Assembly: GCA_028724905.1 (NCBI GenBank)
Contig: JAQYTG010000005.1
Coordinates: forward strand, 1-64,000
Direction: 5' to 3'
DNA from: Actinomycetaceae bacterium
GTDB lineage: Bacteria; Actinomycetota; Actinomycetes; Actinomycetales; Actinomycetaceae
DNA length: 64,000 nucleotides
Positions 26,214 through 34,867 of this stretch are shown here, piece after piece. Position 1 is the first letter of the stretch, and every line of letters starts with the position of its first letter. The notes beneath the pieces were generated by a model. The model had not been told where the DNA came from. It worked only from the letters and a program-made list of their open reading frames with translations, and searched no databases. The translations under genes and the position numbers were made by a program.

Positions 26214-28409
26214 ATGTCAAAAGTAATACGTGTACTGGTGTTGATTATGTTTGCACTGATATCTGTGACATCAGGTGTACAGGGGTTATCCGTGATAGGC
26301 GATCGCTATACAGATGCTGTGCAATCATATCCGACGACAGGCTCGCAGTTCTTTCTGGGCGATGTCTCGGACGATATGAGCGCCGAGGTGCAGGCAACTC
26401 TCGTTAAGTATACGGATCGCTACGGTGCCGTTATCTTCCGTCGTGACGACATTCTCTCCCAAGCTGACGGCTCCGTGGAAGGAGCTCGCTTTGGTGTATA
26501 TGGCGATGTCAAGAAGCAGGCAGACAGCTTGGAGCTGTCTTTTGTAGGTATTCGGCTGCTAGATAGCGATAAACTCTCGCTGCTCCTATCATCAGATCCG
26601 AAGAGTACCCTCGGCCTTGATATGAACAGCGCGGATATGATAGCAGATGTCCCAAGCGTCCGATTTTTTTCTCGACTGACCGTCATGCAGCTACAGCGGC
26701 TGATAGACGATTCTGGTACGGTGAATGGTGCATACACCGTTGTGGGTCTTTCTCCCGATCAATTTCAGGAGCTACTAGCTCAGCTCAGTGAACAAACGGG
26801 CATCAGCACGGAGAGATTATTGCATCCACTGGGCGGGGTATTCAGTTATGACTTCTATGTCGCTCACTACGCTACAGTTTTTGGGCTAGGAGCCGTCGTC
26901 TTCACGGCACTGATCGTCTTTCTGGCCGCCTTTTTAGGCGTGAATCGGTATGGAATCTATCTGCTTCTTGGATGGTCGAAGTGGGCCTATATCGCCAAGC
27001 TCAATCTTCCCTTCGTGCTAGGCGCCCTGGCAATATCGCTGATTCCTGCAGGAATAATAATCGGGGGTATTTCTGGAGCTGGGCTTACTATGCAGCTTGC
27101 TGGCGTAGTCGCAGTCCAGATGCTCAAATTCCTCTTTCTCGCCTTCCTCACTTTAGTGCCTGGCGCTCTAGCGTTGGCTCTTATCAAGCCGGTTGCGGCC
27201 ATTCGCAATCAAGTTTCTCGAAAAGCGTTGCTTGCCCTGATGCTGATTCTTTTCACGGGCTCGTCCGTCGGGGCGGTTGGAGCTTTCTATTCGGTGGATG
27301 GGCCGTTGCAAGAAATGCGGGAAATGCAGGAAATCCACAATCAGTGGGCTAAATATGGTGATTATGAAATCCTTTATAGAGAATATGTGGGCGATGATTC
27401 CAACAGCTTCACAGGGCAGAGCAGCGAGCATATCGCTGATGTGTATGCGTGGTATGCCTCGATTGAGGATAAACCTGGTGTGAATCTTGCTCATACGGTG
27501 TTTTATAGCGGTGATGTTTTGCAAAAGTGGCAGGGTGCCTTTTCTGCCGTGCCCTCCAAACCTTTTTGGTATATGGCAGCATCTGCTTCGTATCTGCGCA
27601 GTATTAACTTTGCCCTGCCTGAGCGCGATGCCCAGCTGGCACAAGAGGGGGTGCGTATCTATTATGTGCCTGATACTCTGAGCGGCCATGACCGCGAGTC
27701 TCTCGAAGCCTGGCTGCGCGAAGATGCGCTAAAAGATCGAGGCGATTCCATCGTGACGGCCTTTATGAAAAATCCTAGGATTGAGTTTCGCTCGTACACG
27801 CCCTCAGATCAGATATTTATGTGGAATGCCGATCTTTCCTACGATTTCCAAGTGTCAGATCCGGTGATTTATCTAGCAGCGGCTGCCAATATGACGCCTT
27901 TTGAATCGGAAAGCTTGAATGCAGTCGGATTGCAGGCGAACTATATTAAGCTCTCGGCCAGTGCGGCAGATCGCTATGTCAGTCCCAGCTATTTAGCTAC
28001 GTACCACCTCGATGATAACTCGCCGGAATTTCGCTCAGTGGGTGACTTCATCGCTGGGCTGCGTAAAAGCATCATGGAGTTTATCGTACTCTTTGGGGTA
28101 GTAGGCGTTTTCATCGTCGCACTAGAGCTCGCCTTACTGATGGTCATCGTCTCGCTCTATGCAAAAGTCTATGCTCAACAAGTGGCCATCAAACGGCTAC
28201 TGGGATATCCGCTGTACTCGATTTTCGCGCTTCCATGTGCGTTTGTGGCCGTGGTGAGCGTGGGGAGCTTCCTACTTGCCTTGATCCTAGGATCGAACAG
28301 CGCCATCCTCGTCTCCGGCGTCTTGATACTCGTTCAGCTGCTCCTCTTAGCCTGGCAGTCCAGGCGTTTAGCCACGAAACAAGTAGCCATTACCGTGAAA
28401 GAACAATAG
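26214..28409 (+). CDS. Bacteriocin-associated integral membrane protein (DUF1430 type)
   Basis: 731 aa. An N-terminal membrane anchor (VIRVLVLIMFALISVTSGVQG), a large extracytoplasmic domain, a central bundle of helices (~residues 218-360), a second extracytoplasmic domain and a C-terminal helix bundle (~620-715). This is the layout of the large membrane protein that accompanies lactococcin 972-type precursors, with FtsX-like topology. It forms an ABC complex with the ATPase encoded 15 bases downstream, for export or self-immunity. The family name is assigned by size, topology and context. Confidence 0.88.
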   Translation: MSKVIRVLVLIMFALISVTSGVQGLSVIGDRYTDAVQSYPTTGSQFFLGDVSDDMSAEVQATLVKYTDRYGAVIFRRDDILSQADGSVEGARFGVYGDVKKQADSLELSFVGIRLLDSDKLSLLLSSDPKSTLGLDMNSADMIADVPSVRFFSRLTVMQLQRLIDDSGTVNGAYTVVGLSPDQFQELLAQLSEQTGISTERLLHPLGGVFSYDFYVAHYATVFGLGAVVFTALIVFLAAFLGVNRYGIYLLLGWSKWAYIAKLNLPFVLGALAISLIPAGIIIGGISGAGLTMQLAGVVAVQMLKFLFLAFLTLVPGALALALIKPVAAIRNQVSRKALLALMLILFTGSSVGAVGAFYSVDGPLQEMREMQEIHNQWAKYGDYEILYREYVGDDSNSFTGQSSEHIADVYAWYASIEDKPGVNLAHTVFYSGDVLQKWQGAFSAVPSKPFWYMAASASYLRSINFALPERDAQLAQEGVRIYYVPDTLSGHDRESLEAWLREDALKDRGDSIVTAFMKNPRIEFRSYTPSDQIFMWNADLSYDFQVSDPVIYLAAAANMTPFESESLNAVGLQANYIKLSASAADRYVSPSYLATYHLDDNSPEFRSVGDFIAGLRKSIMEFIVLFGVVGVFIVALELALLMVIVSLYAKVYAQQVAIKRLLGYPLYSIFALPCAFVAVVSVGSFLLALILGSNSAILVSGVLILVQLLLLAWQSRRLATKQVAITVKEQ

Positions 28410-28424
28410 AAGAAAAGAGCTAGT

Positions 28425-29093
28425 ATGTCTACCATTCTTTCCATCGCAAACGTTAGCAAAGTCTATGGCAGTCGCACGATCCTTGCAGGGATTAATTTTT
28501 CGCTAGCGCAGCGGGAGAGCCTTGCTATCACTGGCCCCTCGGGGTGTGGAAAAAGCACGCTGCTCAACATCATTGGCTTGCTAGAGAGCCCCACCAGTGG
28601 AGAGCTGTCTATTGGTGGAATCTCCTATCCTGCCATCAATTCTGGCAAAGCAGCGCTCATTCGGCGCACGATGATTTCGTATCTGTTTCAGTCGTATGCA
28701 CTCATTCAATCCCAGACGGCTATCGACAACGTGCTGCTAGGGATGAAATACGCTGAGGGGAATCGGAGAGAGAAAACTCGACGCGCGGAACAGTTGCTAG
28801 CGCGCCTTGGGCTGGCGCACGTAATGCGCGATCAGGTTTTCACGCTCTCTGGTGGAGAGCAGCAGCGGGTGGCGCTGGCTCGGTGTATTTTGAAGCCAGG
28901 TCAGCTGATTCTGGCTGATGAACCTACTGGTGCTCTCGATCCGCAGCTAGCCAACAGCGTGCTGCATGAGATACTCCAACTTCAGCACGAGTATGGTAAA
29001 TCGCTGATCGTCGTCACCCACGATCGCCACGTGGCTCAGGCTTGCGATTATCAATTACAGCTCCCAGATCGCCGTCACAAACAAGATGATTAA
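28425..29093 (+). CDS. ABC transporter ATP-binding protein of the bacteriocin system
   Basis: 222 aa, MacB/LolD-like. Walker A GPSGCGKSTLL, Q-loop SYLFQSYAL, signature LSGGEQQRVALARC, Walker B LILADEPTGALD, switch His in VTHDRHVAQAC. It couples ATP hydrolysis to the membrane protein encoded just upstream. Lactococcin 972-group loci nearly always end with such an ATPase. The gene is convergent with lexA; the 215 bases between hold no gene and no clear terminator. Confidence 0.94.
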   Translation: MSTILSIANVSKVYGSRTILAGINFSLAQRESLAITGPSGCGKSTLLNIIGLLESPTSGELSIGGISYPAINSGKAALIRRTMISYLFQSYALIQSQTAIDNVLLGMKYAEGNRREKTRRAEQLLARLGLAHVMRDQVFTLSGGEQQRVALARCILKPGQLILADEPTGALDPQLANSVLHEILQLQHEYGKSLIVVTHDRHVAQACDYQLQLPDRRHKQDD

Positions 29094-29308
29094 TAGGTAG
29101 ATGGCAGCAACGTGCTGTAGGCCGTAGGTGTGGTTGTGGCTGTAGCATAAGTCTGCTGCGCAAGCCTGCCCTGTGAGGTATTTTCGTCAGTGAAAGGCGG
29201 TTGCAGCGTCAAGTGACACAGATCCACAGTGCTAAGCCTGCTCATGCGGGAGTGTTTGCGTGAGGGGGGCGTTGGTGTGAGAGCGCGTGCGTGAAAGGGG
29301 TGTGGCAC

Positions 29309-30385
29309 TCATAGGGAGCGCAGTACGCACACCACACGCCCGAGAATCTGTGCGTCATCTGCCGGAATGGGATCGTAGGCTTCGTTTCTGGGCAAAAGCC
29401 ACACGTGGCCATCCTTTCTCTTGAGTACCTTGACGGTGGCTTCCCCCTCAATCATGGCTGCTACGATTTCTCCCTGTTCGGCCACGGGCTGCTGACGAAC
29501 GACCACGTAATCGCCATCGCAGATGGCGGCGTCGATCATAGATTCTCCTTGCACTCGTAGCACGAAGAGTTCACCAGATCCCGTGAGCTGGCGGGGGAGT
29601 GGAAACTGTTCTTCTATATGCTGCTCAGCTAAGATCGGAGCTCCGGCGGCTATGGTGCCAACGAGTGGGGCAAAAACTGTATCGTATGAGGTGTTCTCAT
29701 CGCCGTAGCTGCCGCTGTAGGCGCTATCAGCGTAGCTGGCAATTTCCTCACGGTAGGTAGCTTGATTGCGAGAAAAGCCCTCCATATTGTAGGAGCCGTC
29801 AGTGTGGTTATAAGTTCCGCTCGCGTCGGCATCAGCGTTATCTGTATTGACGCCGACGCCATTTACATTGATGCCGTTGCCGTTCGCAGATAGGCGAGCC
29901 CACTCCTCATCGAGATCGGTCGCACTGAGGTTAGCTGCACTGAGGTTGGCCGCGCTAAGATCGACTGAGTGGTTGCTATCTGTGATGCTGACGTTCGTCA
30001 TAGTGGGGCCCACTATAGCTGTCTTTGTGACAGCTGCCTTTGCTATAGTAGCTGTTTTCGCTATGTCGGAGCCCAGATTTTTGCTTGATCTAGCTACTGC
30101 GGTGGGTGTGGCATCTGGGTCTAACCTGCCCGTTTCCAGATTGAGCTGGTTGCCTCTCTCGGTGACTTCGATGGTACGGGAACGGTGTGAATCGCGTTGA
30201 ATAAGTCCGGCTTTTTCAAGTAACCCCAGTTGGTATTGCACGGATGAGGGGGAAGATAGTCCAACGATGGCGGCAATCTCGCGCACAGTAGGGGGAAATC
30301 CGCGTTCACTAATACCCTCGCGAATCGTGCCGAGAATGCGAAGCTGGCGGTCTGTGAGATTCAGAGAGAGTGCTCGCTGCGCCAT
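29309..30385 (-). CDS. lexA: SOS repressor LexA with expanded linker
   Basis: The repressor of the DNA-damage response; RecA filaments trigger its self-cleavage. N-terminal winged helix ([50 protein letters not shown], ~8-65). C-terminal S24 peptidase has the cleavage site A247-G248 (TIAAGAP), Ser282 (GESM) and Lys319 (TVKVLKR), spaced exactly as in classical LexA. At 358 aa it is more than 100 residues longer than usual. The excess is a linker (~75-238) with repeats ([16 protein letters not shown]) and an Asn/Asp/Ser/Tyr-rich stretch. Start ATG with GAGAAAGG upstream. Three SOS boxes lie upstream. Confidence 0.96.
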   Translation of the reverse strand: MAQRALSLNLTDRQLRILGTIREGISERGFPPTVREIAAIVGLSSPSSVQYQLGLLEKAGLIQRDSHRSRTIEVTERGNQLNLETGRLDPDATPTAVARSSKNLGSDIAKTATIAKAAVTKTAIVGPTMTNVSITDSNHSVDLSAANLSAANLSATDLDEEWARLSANGNGINVNGVGVNTDNADADASGTYNHTDGSYNMEGFSRNQATYREEIASYADSAYSGSYGDENTSYDTVFAPLVGTIAAGAPILAEQHIEEQFPLPRQLTGSGELFVLRVQGESMIDAAICDGDYVVVRQQPVAEQGEIVAAMIEGEATVKVLKRKDGHVWLLPRNEAYDPIPADDAQILGRVVCVLRSL

Positions 30386-30611
30386 CGTAGATGCCTTTCT
30401 CGCCGAGGCTACGCATGGTATGCGTGCTGTGCGTATCTATGCTTGTGTGAGATATGCGGTTTTGCGTGAGACGTGTGGTCTACGCGAGATGTACGCCACA
30501 TATGCAGTTCGGATGCAGCCTCCGGTGCAGTGCCAGAAAAATTTTCTGAAAATTTCCGGTACCCACCTGATTCACTGTTATTAGTAGCTTAGCAAGCATG
30601 AGTAGGGATGT

Positions 30612-30627
30612 TCAAACATCTGTTCGG
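30612..30627. promoter_or_regulatory. SOS box 1 (lexA-proximal)
   Basis: TCAAACatctGTTCGG, two mismatches from TCGAAC-N4-GTTCGA. It is the first of three LexA sites in the 551-base divergent region between lexA and the gene at 30937. Its centre is 21 bp from box 2, two helical turns, which suits cooperative binding. Confidence 0.7.
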
Positions 30628-30632
30628 CGTTT

Positions 30633-30648
30633 TCGAACAGATGTTCTA
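30633..30648. promoter_or_regulatory. SOS box 2
   Basis: TCGAACagatGTTCTA, one mismatch from the actinobacterial LexA consensus. It neighbours box 1 with 5 bases between them. Confidence 0.85.
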
Positions 30649-30689
30649 GACATTGCTTGTGTGCTTGAGTATAGTTACTTCTAGATTTC

Positions 30690-30705
30690 CCGAACAGATG
30701 TTCGA
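30690..30705. promoter_or_regulatory. SOS box 3 (proximal to the divergent gene)
   Basis: CCGAACagatGTTCGA, one mismatch from consensus. It is 57 bp centre-to-centre from box 2 and the nearest LexA site to the gene starting at 30937, so that gene is expected to be SOS-induced. Confidence 0.85.
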
Positions 30706-30936
30706 ATGTGTGCGAATGTGGATACGGGTGCGGACACAGCATTCGTGACAGGCGAGGCAGATGTCGAGGAATATACATAAAGGAATATAAAAAAGACAAG
30801 ACGAAGCAAGGCAGGAACGCATACATCAATCTCTTGCATACCTCGTGCGTGCGTAAAGCTCCGTGTGAGGTGTGAAGGAGGAGGTGTGAGGGCGTTGAAG
30901 TGGAAGCTGAAGCGAAGCTGAAAAGGTGGAGATAAT

Positions 30937-31689
30937 ATGAGCGCATACGCAGTGGTTCAATCGCAGACTGTTCGCAAACAGCGGCTACTGAGTGCCGTAC
31001 CTGATCGCGGAGCCCTAACTGATTCGGTGCCACTAACGTCGGTGCGGAACAAGCAACATATAAAAACGCGGCAACGGGTGCGTCCAGATCATCCGCGCAC
31101 CTACGGGGAACGTCACCTGAGTGTAGTTCCAGAGGGTATGTATGTGTTGCGTGGCAGCACTTCGCGGGATATGCCTGTGTATGCTGTGAACGACGATAAG
31201 AGTGCTCTGAGGCGGCGGAAGCCTTTTCACGGGTATATGGATCCAGTATCCCGCGCTAAGGCGGGTCTAACGCTCCACAAAGAGACGACTTCAGCGTCTC
31301 GCGGAAAGATGGGCTCAATGTCTCGCGGAGAGATGAGTTTAGCATCCCGTGGAGAGCTGGGCTCGCTATCTTACGCAAAGACAGCTAGGAGCAGTGGGCA
31401 AGCACGTAATCTGGACCGGCAGCTCAAAGGAGATCGGGCAAATCTAGCGAGCTATGTGGCAAATCGTATGGGTGGGAAAAATGCGAGCACTCAAAAGGGG
31501 ATTGCTAGGCCTGCATCGGCAGCTGTGTCTACTACTCAACCAATGTTCACAGCTTCGATGCTGGCTACTCAACCAATACTCACGGCTCCGATGCGGGTGG
31601 TACTTGGAGCGGGTCTCGTTATCGGAGTATTGAGTAGCGTCTTCGCTCTGGGTCTCTATGTCTCTCTGGGTATGGGGATTGTTGGCTAA
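30937..31689 (+). CDS. SOS-controlled membrane protein divergent from lexA, putative division inhibitor
   Basis: 250 aa. The N-terminal two thirds are basic and disordered-looking with SRGEM/SRGKMGS-type repeats (~115-145). One transmembrane helix lies near the C-terminus (VVLGAGLVIGVLSSVFALGLYVSLGMG, ~220-246). No LysM domain is visible. The gene divergent from lexA in other actinobacteria is an SOS-induced division suppressor (Rv2719c/ChiZ in mycobacteria, DivS in corynebacteria). Position and SOS boxes suggest the same job here, but the sequence does not prove it. GGTGGAG precedes the ATG. nrdR follows. Confidence 0.75.
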   Translation: MSAYAVVQSQTVRKQRLLSAVPDRGALTDSVPLTSVRNKQHIKTRQRVRPDHPRTYGERHLSVVPEGMYVLRGSTSRDMPVYAVNDDKSALRRRKPFHGYMDPVSRAKAGLTLHKETTSASRGKMGSMSRGEMSLASRGELGSLSYAKTARSSGQARNLDRQLKGDRANLASYVANRMGGKNASTQKGIARPASAAVSTTQPMFTASMLATQPILTAPMRVVLGAGLVIGVLSSVFALGLYVSLGMGIVG

Positions 31690-31690
31690 T

Positions 31691-31719
31691 TTGTGGCAGC
31701 CAGATATTCGCGCTATTTT
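31691..31719 (+). promoter_or_regulatory. Promoter of nrdR, probably leaderless
   Basis: TTGTGG (31691-31696), 17-bp spacer, TATTTT (31714-31719), then 6 bases to the ATG of nrdR at 31726. This spacing would start transcription at the A of the start codon. No ribosome binding site precedes the ATG. Leaderless messages are common in actinobacteria. Confidence 0.55.
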
Positions 31720-31725
31720 AACGGT

Positions 31726-32244
31726 ATGCATTGTCCTTTCTGCCGCTATTCAGATTCTCGTGTGGTTGATACTCGCACGAGCGACGATGGTTCCGTTGTG
31801 CGTCGCCGGAGAGAATGCCCGAACTGTAAGCGTCGGTTTACCACTTTGGAAACTGCGGCGTTGGTGGTGGTGAAACGTTCTGGTGCAATGGAGCCGTTCA
31901 ATCGTGAGAAAATCATCGACGGTGTGCGCAAAGCCTCGTCTGGGCGTCCCATCACGCCTGATCAACTTGCATTGCTAGCTCAGCAAGTTGAAGAATCCAT
32001 TCGGGGCGGTGGCGGCTCGGTGATCACCACAGATGAAGTAGGCAAGGCAATCCTTGAGCCATTGCGTCAGCTCGATGAGGTGGCGTACTTGCGTTTTGCT
32101 TCAGTTTATTCAAACTTTGATTCGCTCGATGACTTTGCTCAGCTCATCTCCCAGCTGAAAACTGAAAAATGCGAGCATGATTCACGCGATCGCTCTACTC
32201 AAGGCTGTGCCGAGTGTGAAGCCAATCGTGCCGCCGCAGCATAA
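31726..32244 (+). CDS. nrdR: Transcriptional repressor NrdR
   Basis: A zinc-ribbon and ATP-cone repressor of ribonucleotide reductase genes, sensing dATP/ATP. MHCPFC at the start gives zinc ligands C3 and C6, with C31 and C34 in [12 protein letters not shown]. The ATP-cone follows ([29 protein letters not shown]...). 172 aa; a Cys/Glu-rich tail beyond the usual ~150 residues. The ATG at 31726 matches the universal family start. The neighbour lexA is the normal actinobacterial arrangement. No ribonucleotide reductase gene is in the window. Confidence 0.96.
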   Translation: MHCPFCRYSDSRVVDTRTSDDGSVVRRRRECPNCKRRFTTLETAALVVVKRSGAMEPFNREKIIDGVRKASSGRPITPDQLALLAQQVEESIRGGGGSVITTDEVGKAILEPLRQLDEVAYLRFASVYSNFDSLDDFAQLISQLKTEKCEHDSRDRSTQGCAECEANRAAAA

Positions 32245-32721
32245 ACATAGGGATAGGCAAACATAGAGCGGGCAAACGGCAGATCGGCGTAGGCGCAGAC
32301 ACGCCACATATAGAAACGCCTACCTCAGCATTCCCTGACGTCACAGAGGGGAAACTTCTGTGAGAAGCCTCTACCGCAGCATAAGCGTGGGCCGCTACCG
32401 CAGTATAAGCGTGGGCCGCAGCCATATCAGATGTCGAAACGCTCACCTCGGCACTGCCTGTCGGTCAGCACTCTTAGCTGACGAGGCGCTGTCTGATTCA
32501 ACGCTATTCAGCTCAGCGTTATGTGACTTGACGCTATCGGATTCAGCATTATGTGATCAGCATTATGTGATTCAGTGCAGACTGTTCAGTGTTATTCGGC
32601 TCGGTCACCCAGTGTTATTCGGCTTGGCCACCATTATTTAGTGAGTATATCTGCGCCTACTTACTCAGCACTGTCTGTGCCGGTGGCATCGGCTAAACCG
32701 CTGCCACCGGTCGGAGTAGCG
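32245..32721. other. Repeat-bearing intergenic region between convergent nrdR and fadD-like gene
   Basis: The 24-base unit TACCGCAGCATAAGCGTGGG plus CCGC occurs twice in tandem (32372-32395 and 32396-32419, one mismatch). Further on, CAGCATTATGTGAT-like and CAGTGTTATTCGGCT-like copies repeat along 32510-32630. No gene is supported. The region lies between convergent genes, so it must hold both terminators, which I could not pin down. Confidence 0.7.
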
Positions 32722-34788
32722 TCACCGGTCGGCCAAGTTGTCGCTGCCATCGGCCAGCTCGGCGTCAGCGGTGCTATCTGCTGCACTATCGGCACTATCT
32801 GCGCTGCTGGCGCTGCCTTTGCGATTCAAGAACTTCTCTTGGAGATCGCGGTGCTGGGCAACGATCTTTTCTTTTGCTCCGTCAGCGATATCGCGTAAAT
32901 TCTCTGCCCGTTCTTTCAGCGTCTCATTGATGGTGTCTGCCTTATCTCGCAATACTTCCGTGCGCTCTTTGATCTGCTCATTGAGGGCATCCGCTTTATC
33001 TTTGATCGTCTCGTTGAGCGAGTCTGCGCGTTCGGCTGCTGCCGCCGTCACGGCTGAGATCTTCTCTTTCCACACGCCCGATTTGAGTTCCCACGTGCGT
33101 AGCTGATCGCGCACGTTTTTGCGTAGTGTCTTTCCTAGCTGTGAACGTGGCAGATCTTCAAAAATTGCAATTGATTTTGGCAGTGCATAGCGTTGGATTT
33201 TGTTTTCGGCCCACGCGCGCACGCTGGCGAGATCCACGCTGGCTCCTGGCTCCAACACGAGTGCTGCCACGACTGCCTCGCCGATTGAGCCAGTGGGCAT
33301 TCCTACAACGGCCACATCTCTCACCCCAGGCATATCCCGCAGAACAGCTTCCACCTGTGAGGGGTAAATGTTGAATCCTCCGTTAATAATCAGCTCTTTG
33401 CGTCGATCTGCCATCACGAGAAAGCCGTTGTCCCACTTCCCCAGATCGCCAGTGCGCAAGAAGCCATCGGCAGTGAGAGTCTGAGCATTCTCTTCGTCGT
33501 TGTGAAAATATCCGTGGAACACTTGCGGGCCGCGCACCAAAATCTCGCCCACATCGCCCTCGCCGTACTCCTCGTCTATGTTGTCTGGATTCACTACCTT
33601 GATCTCGGTAGCGGGAAGCGGCAATCCTAGCGTTGAGGGGCGTCGATCTGCAGAGAGTGGCGATCCGGAAATCACCGGAGAGGCTTCCGTCATACCGTAG
33701 CCCTCAATAAGGTATCCTCCCGTTGCTTTTTCCCAGCGTGCCGCGAGATCTGGATTGAGAGCCATTGCCCCCGAGATGCCGAATCGAATGGTGCTCATGT
33801 CAATCTGTTCCACCGGAGCTTTGGCGTCCACCGCATTCAAAATCCGCTCGAACATTGGTGGCACGCCGCTAAAAATAGTAATGGGATGACGCTGGTGTGC
33901 GGCGAGTAACATATCGACGTCGAAAGAGGGCAGCATCACCTGCGTGGCTCCGATAGCTACGCATATCGACAGTGAGAGTTGCAACCCGAAAGCATGGAAA
34001 AACGGCAAGACGGCCGCCAACGTTTCAGCTCCAGGCTCCACCACGGGCACCCAGGCCAATATCTGGGCGGTGTTTGCGAGGATATTCTCATGCGTAAGAG
34101 CGACGGCCTTAGGGGTGCCCGTGGTGCCGCCAGTCTGAATCAGCACTGCAATATCCCCAACGGCCGGCGCGCTGATGGATGCCAGATTCATCGGTTTGGC
34201 GTGAGTTACTTGGTTGTCCCACGAGTGGACGCCAAGTGGTACTTTGCCGCGGAGCTGAGCGCGCTGAACCTTTGCCGCTTTCACGGGGAGCTTGAGCAGA
34301 AACTGCGAGCGTTTGGGCAGGGCGCGGGTGAGATCCACTGCGAGGAACGTGTAGCCGTGGAGACTCTCCTGAGCAATAGTCTCAATAGTCTTTTCCCACG
34401 CGATCACTACCCGTGCCCCCACAGTCTTCAGCTGCGCGAGAAGCTGTTCGCGCGGAGCCAGGGGATTGTGCTCTGAAGCAATAGCCCCGAGAGCTTGAAT
34501 GGCATAGAAACACGCATAATGTTGAGGGCAGTTGGGCAAAATAATCGAAACCACGTCTCCTTTGCGCACTCCACACATTGTCAAAACGGTGACGGCGCGT
34601 TGCACATCGCGCATTAGCTGGGCATACGTGGTTTCCCTGCCGAGAAAATCAATGGCTACGCGGTCCGGATACGCGCGTACCGAAGCAGTGAGGGTGTCCA
34701 ACATCGTTGTGTCAATAGGATCAATCGACGTGGGAATCCCCTCAGGGTAAAAATCTTGGGCTTTCGCGGTCATAGATTGTGAGCTCAT
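32722..34788 (-). CDS. Long-chain fatty-acid--CoA ligase with amphipathic C-terminal tail
   Basis: An AMP-forming acyl-CoA synthetase (FadD-like) activating fatty acids for lipid metabolism. ATP/AMP motif LIQTGGTTGTPKAVALTHENI near residue 220; YGMTEASPV near 373; FLRTGDLGKWDNGFLVMADRRKELIINGGFNIYPSQVE; catalytic-Lys region RSQLGKTLRKNVR. After the normal C-terminus (~residue 590) comes an extra ~100 residues with repeats DKADALNEQIKERTEVLRDK and TINETLKERAENLRDIADG. These form a long amphipathic helix or coiled coil, then a Ser/Ala/Asp tail. It lies 79 bases after serA on the same strand. Substrate length is inferred. Confidence 0.93.
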   Translation of the reverse strand: MSSQSMTAKAQDFYPEGIPTSIDPIDTTMLDTLTASVRAYPDRVAIDFLGRETTYAQLMRDVQRAVTVLTMCGVRKGDVVSIILPNCPQHYACFYAIQALGAIASEHNPLAPREQLLAQLKTVGARVVIAWEKTIETIAQESLHGYTFLAVDLTRALPKRSQFLLKLPVKAAKVQRAQLRGKVPLGVHSWDNQVTHAKPMNLASISAPAVGDIAVLIQTGGTTGTPKAVALTHENILANTAQILAWVPVVEPGAETLAAVLPFFHAFGLQLSLSICVAIGATQVMLPSFDVDMLLAAHQRHPITIFSGVPPMFERILNAVDAKAPVEQIDMSTIRFGISGAMALNPDLAARWEKATGGYLIEGYGMTEASPVISGSPLSADRRPSTLGLPLPATEIKVVNPDNIDEEYGEGDVGEILVRGPQVFHGYFHNDEENAQTLTADGFLRTGDLGKWDNGFLVMADRRKELIINGGFNIYPSQVEAVLRDMPGVRDVAVVGMPTGSIGEAVVAALVLEPGASVDLASVRAWAENKIQRYALPKSIAIFEDLPRSQLGKTLRKNVRDQLRTWELKSGVWKEKISAVTAAAAERADSLNETIKDKADALNEQIKERTEVLRDKADTINETLKERAENLRDIADGAKEKIVAQHRDLQEKFLNRKGSASSADSADSAADSTADAELADGSDNLADR

Positions 34789-34867
34789 ATAGTTCTCGGT
34801 TTTCCTTTTGCCTATCGTATGTACTGATTCGTATGCGCCGTATGTGCTGTACGTATCGGACTGTCGT

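Noticed and set aside
30937..31689. LysM-domain protein like ChiZ
   Set aside because: No LysM repeat can be seen; only position, SOS boxes and a single membrane helix support an analogous role.
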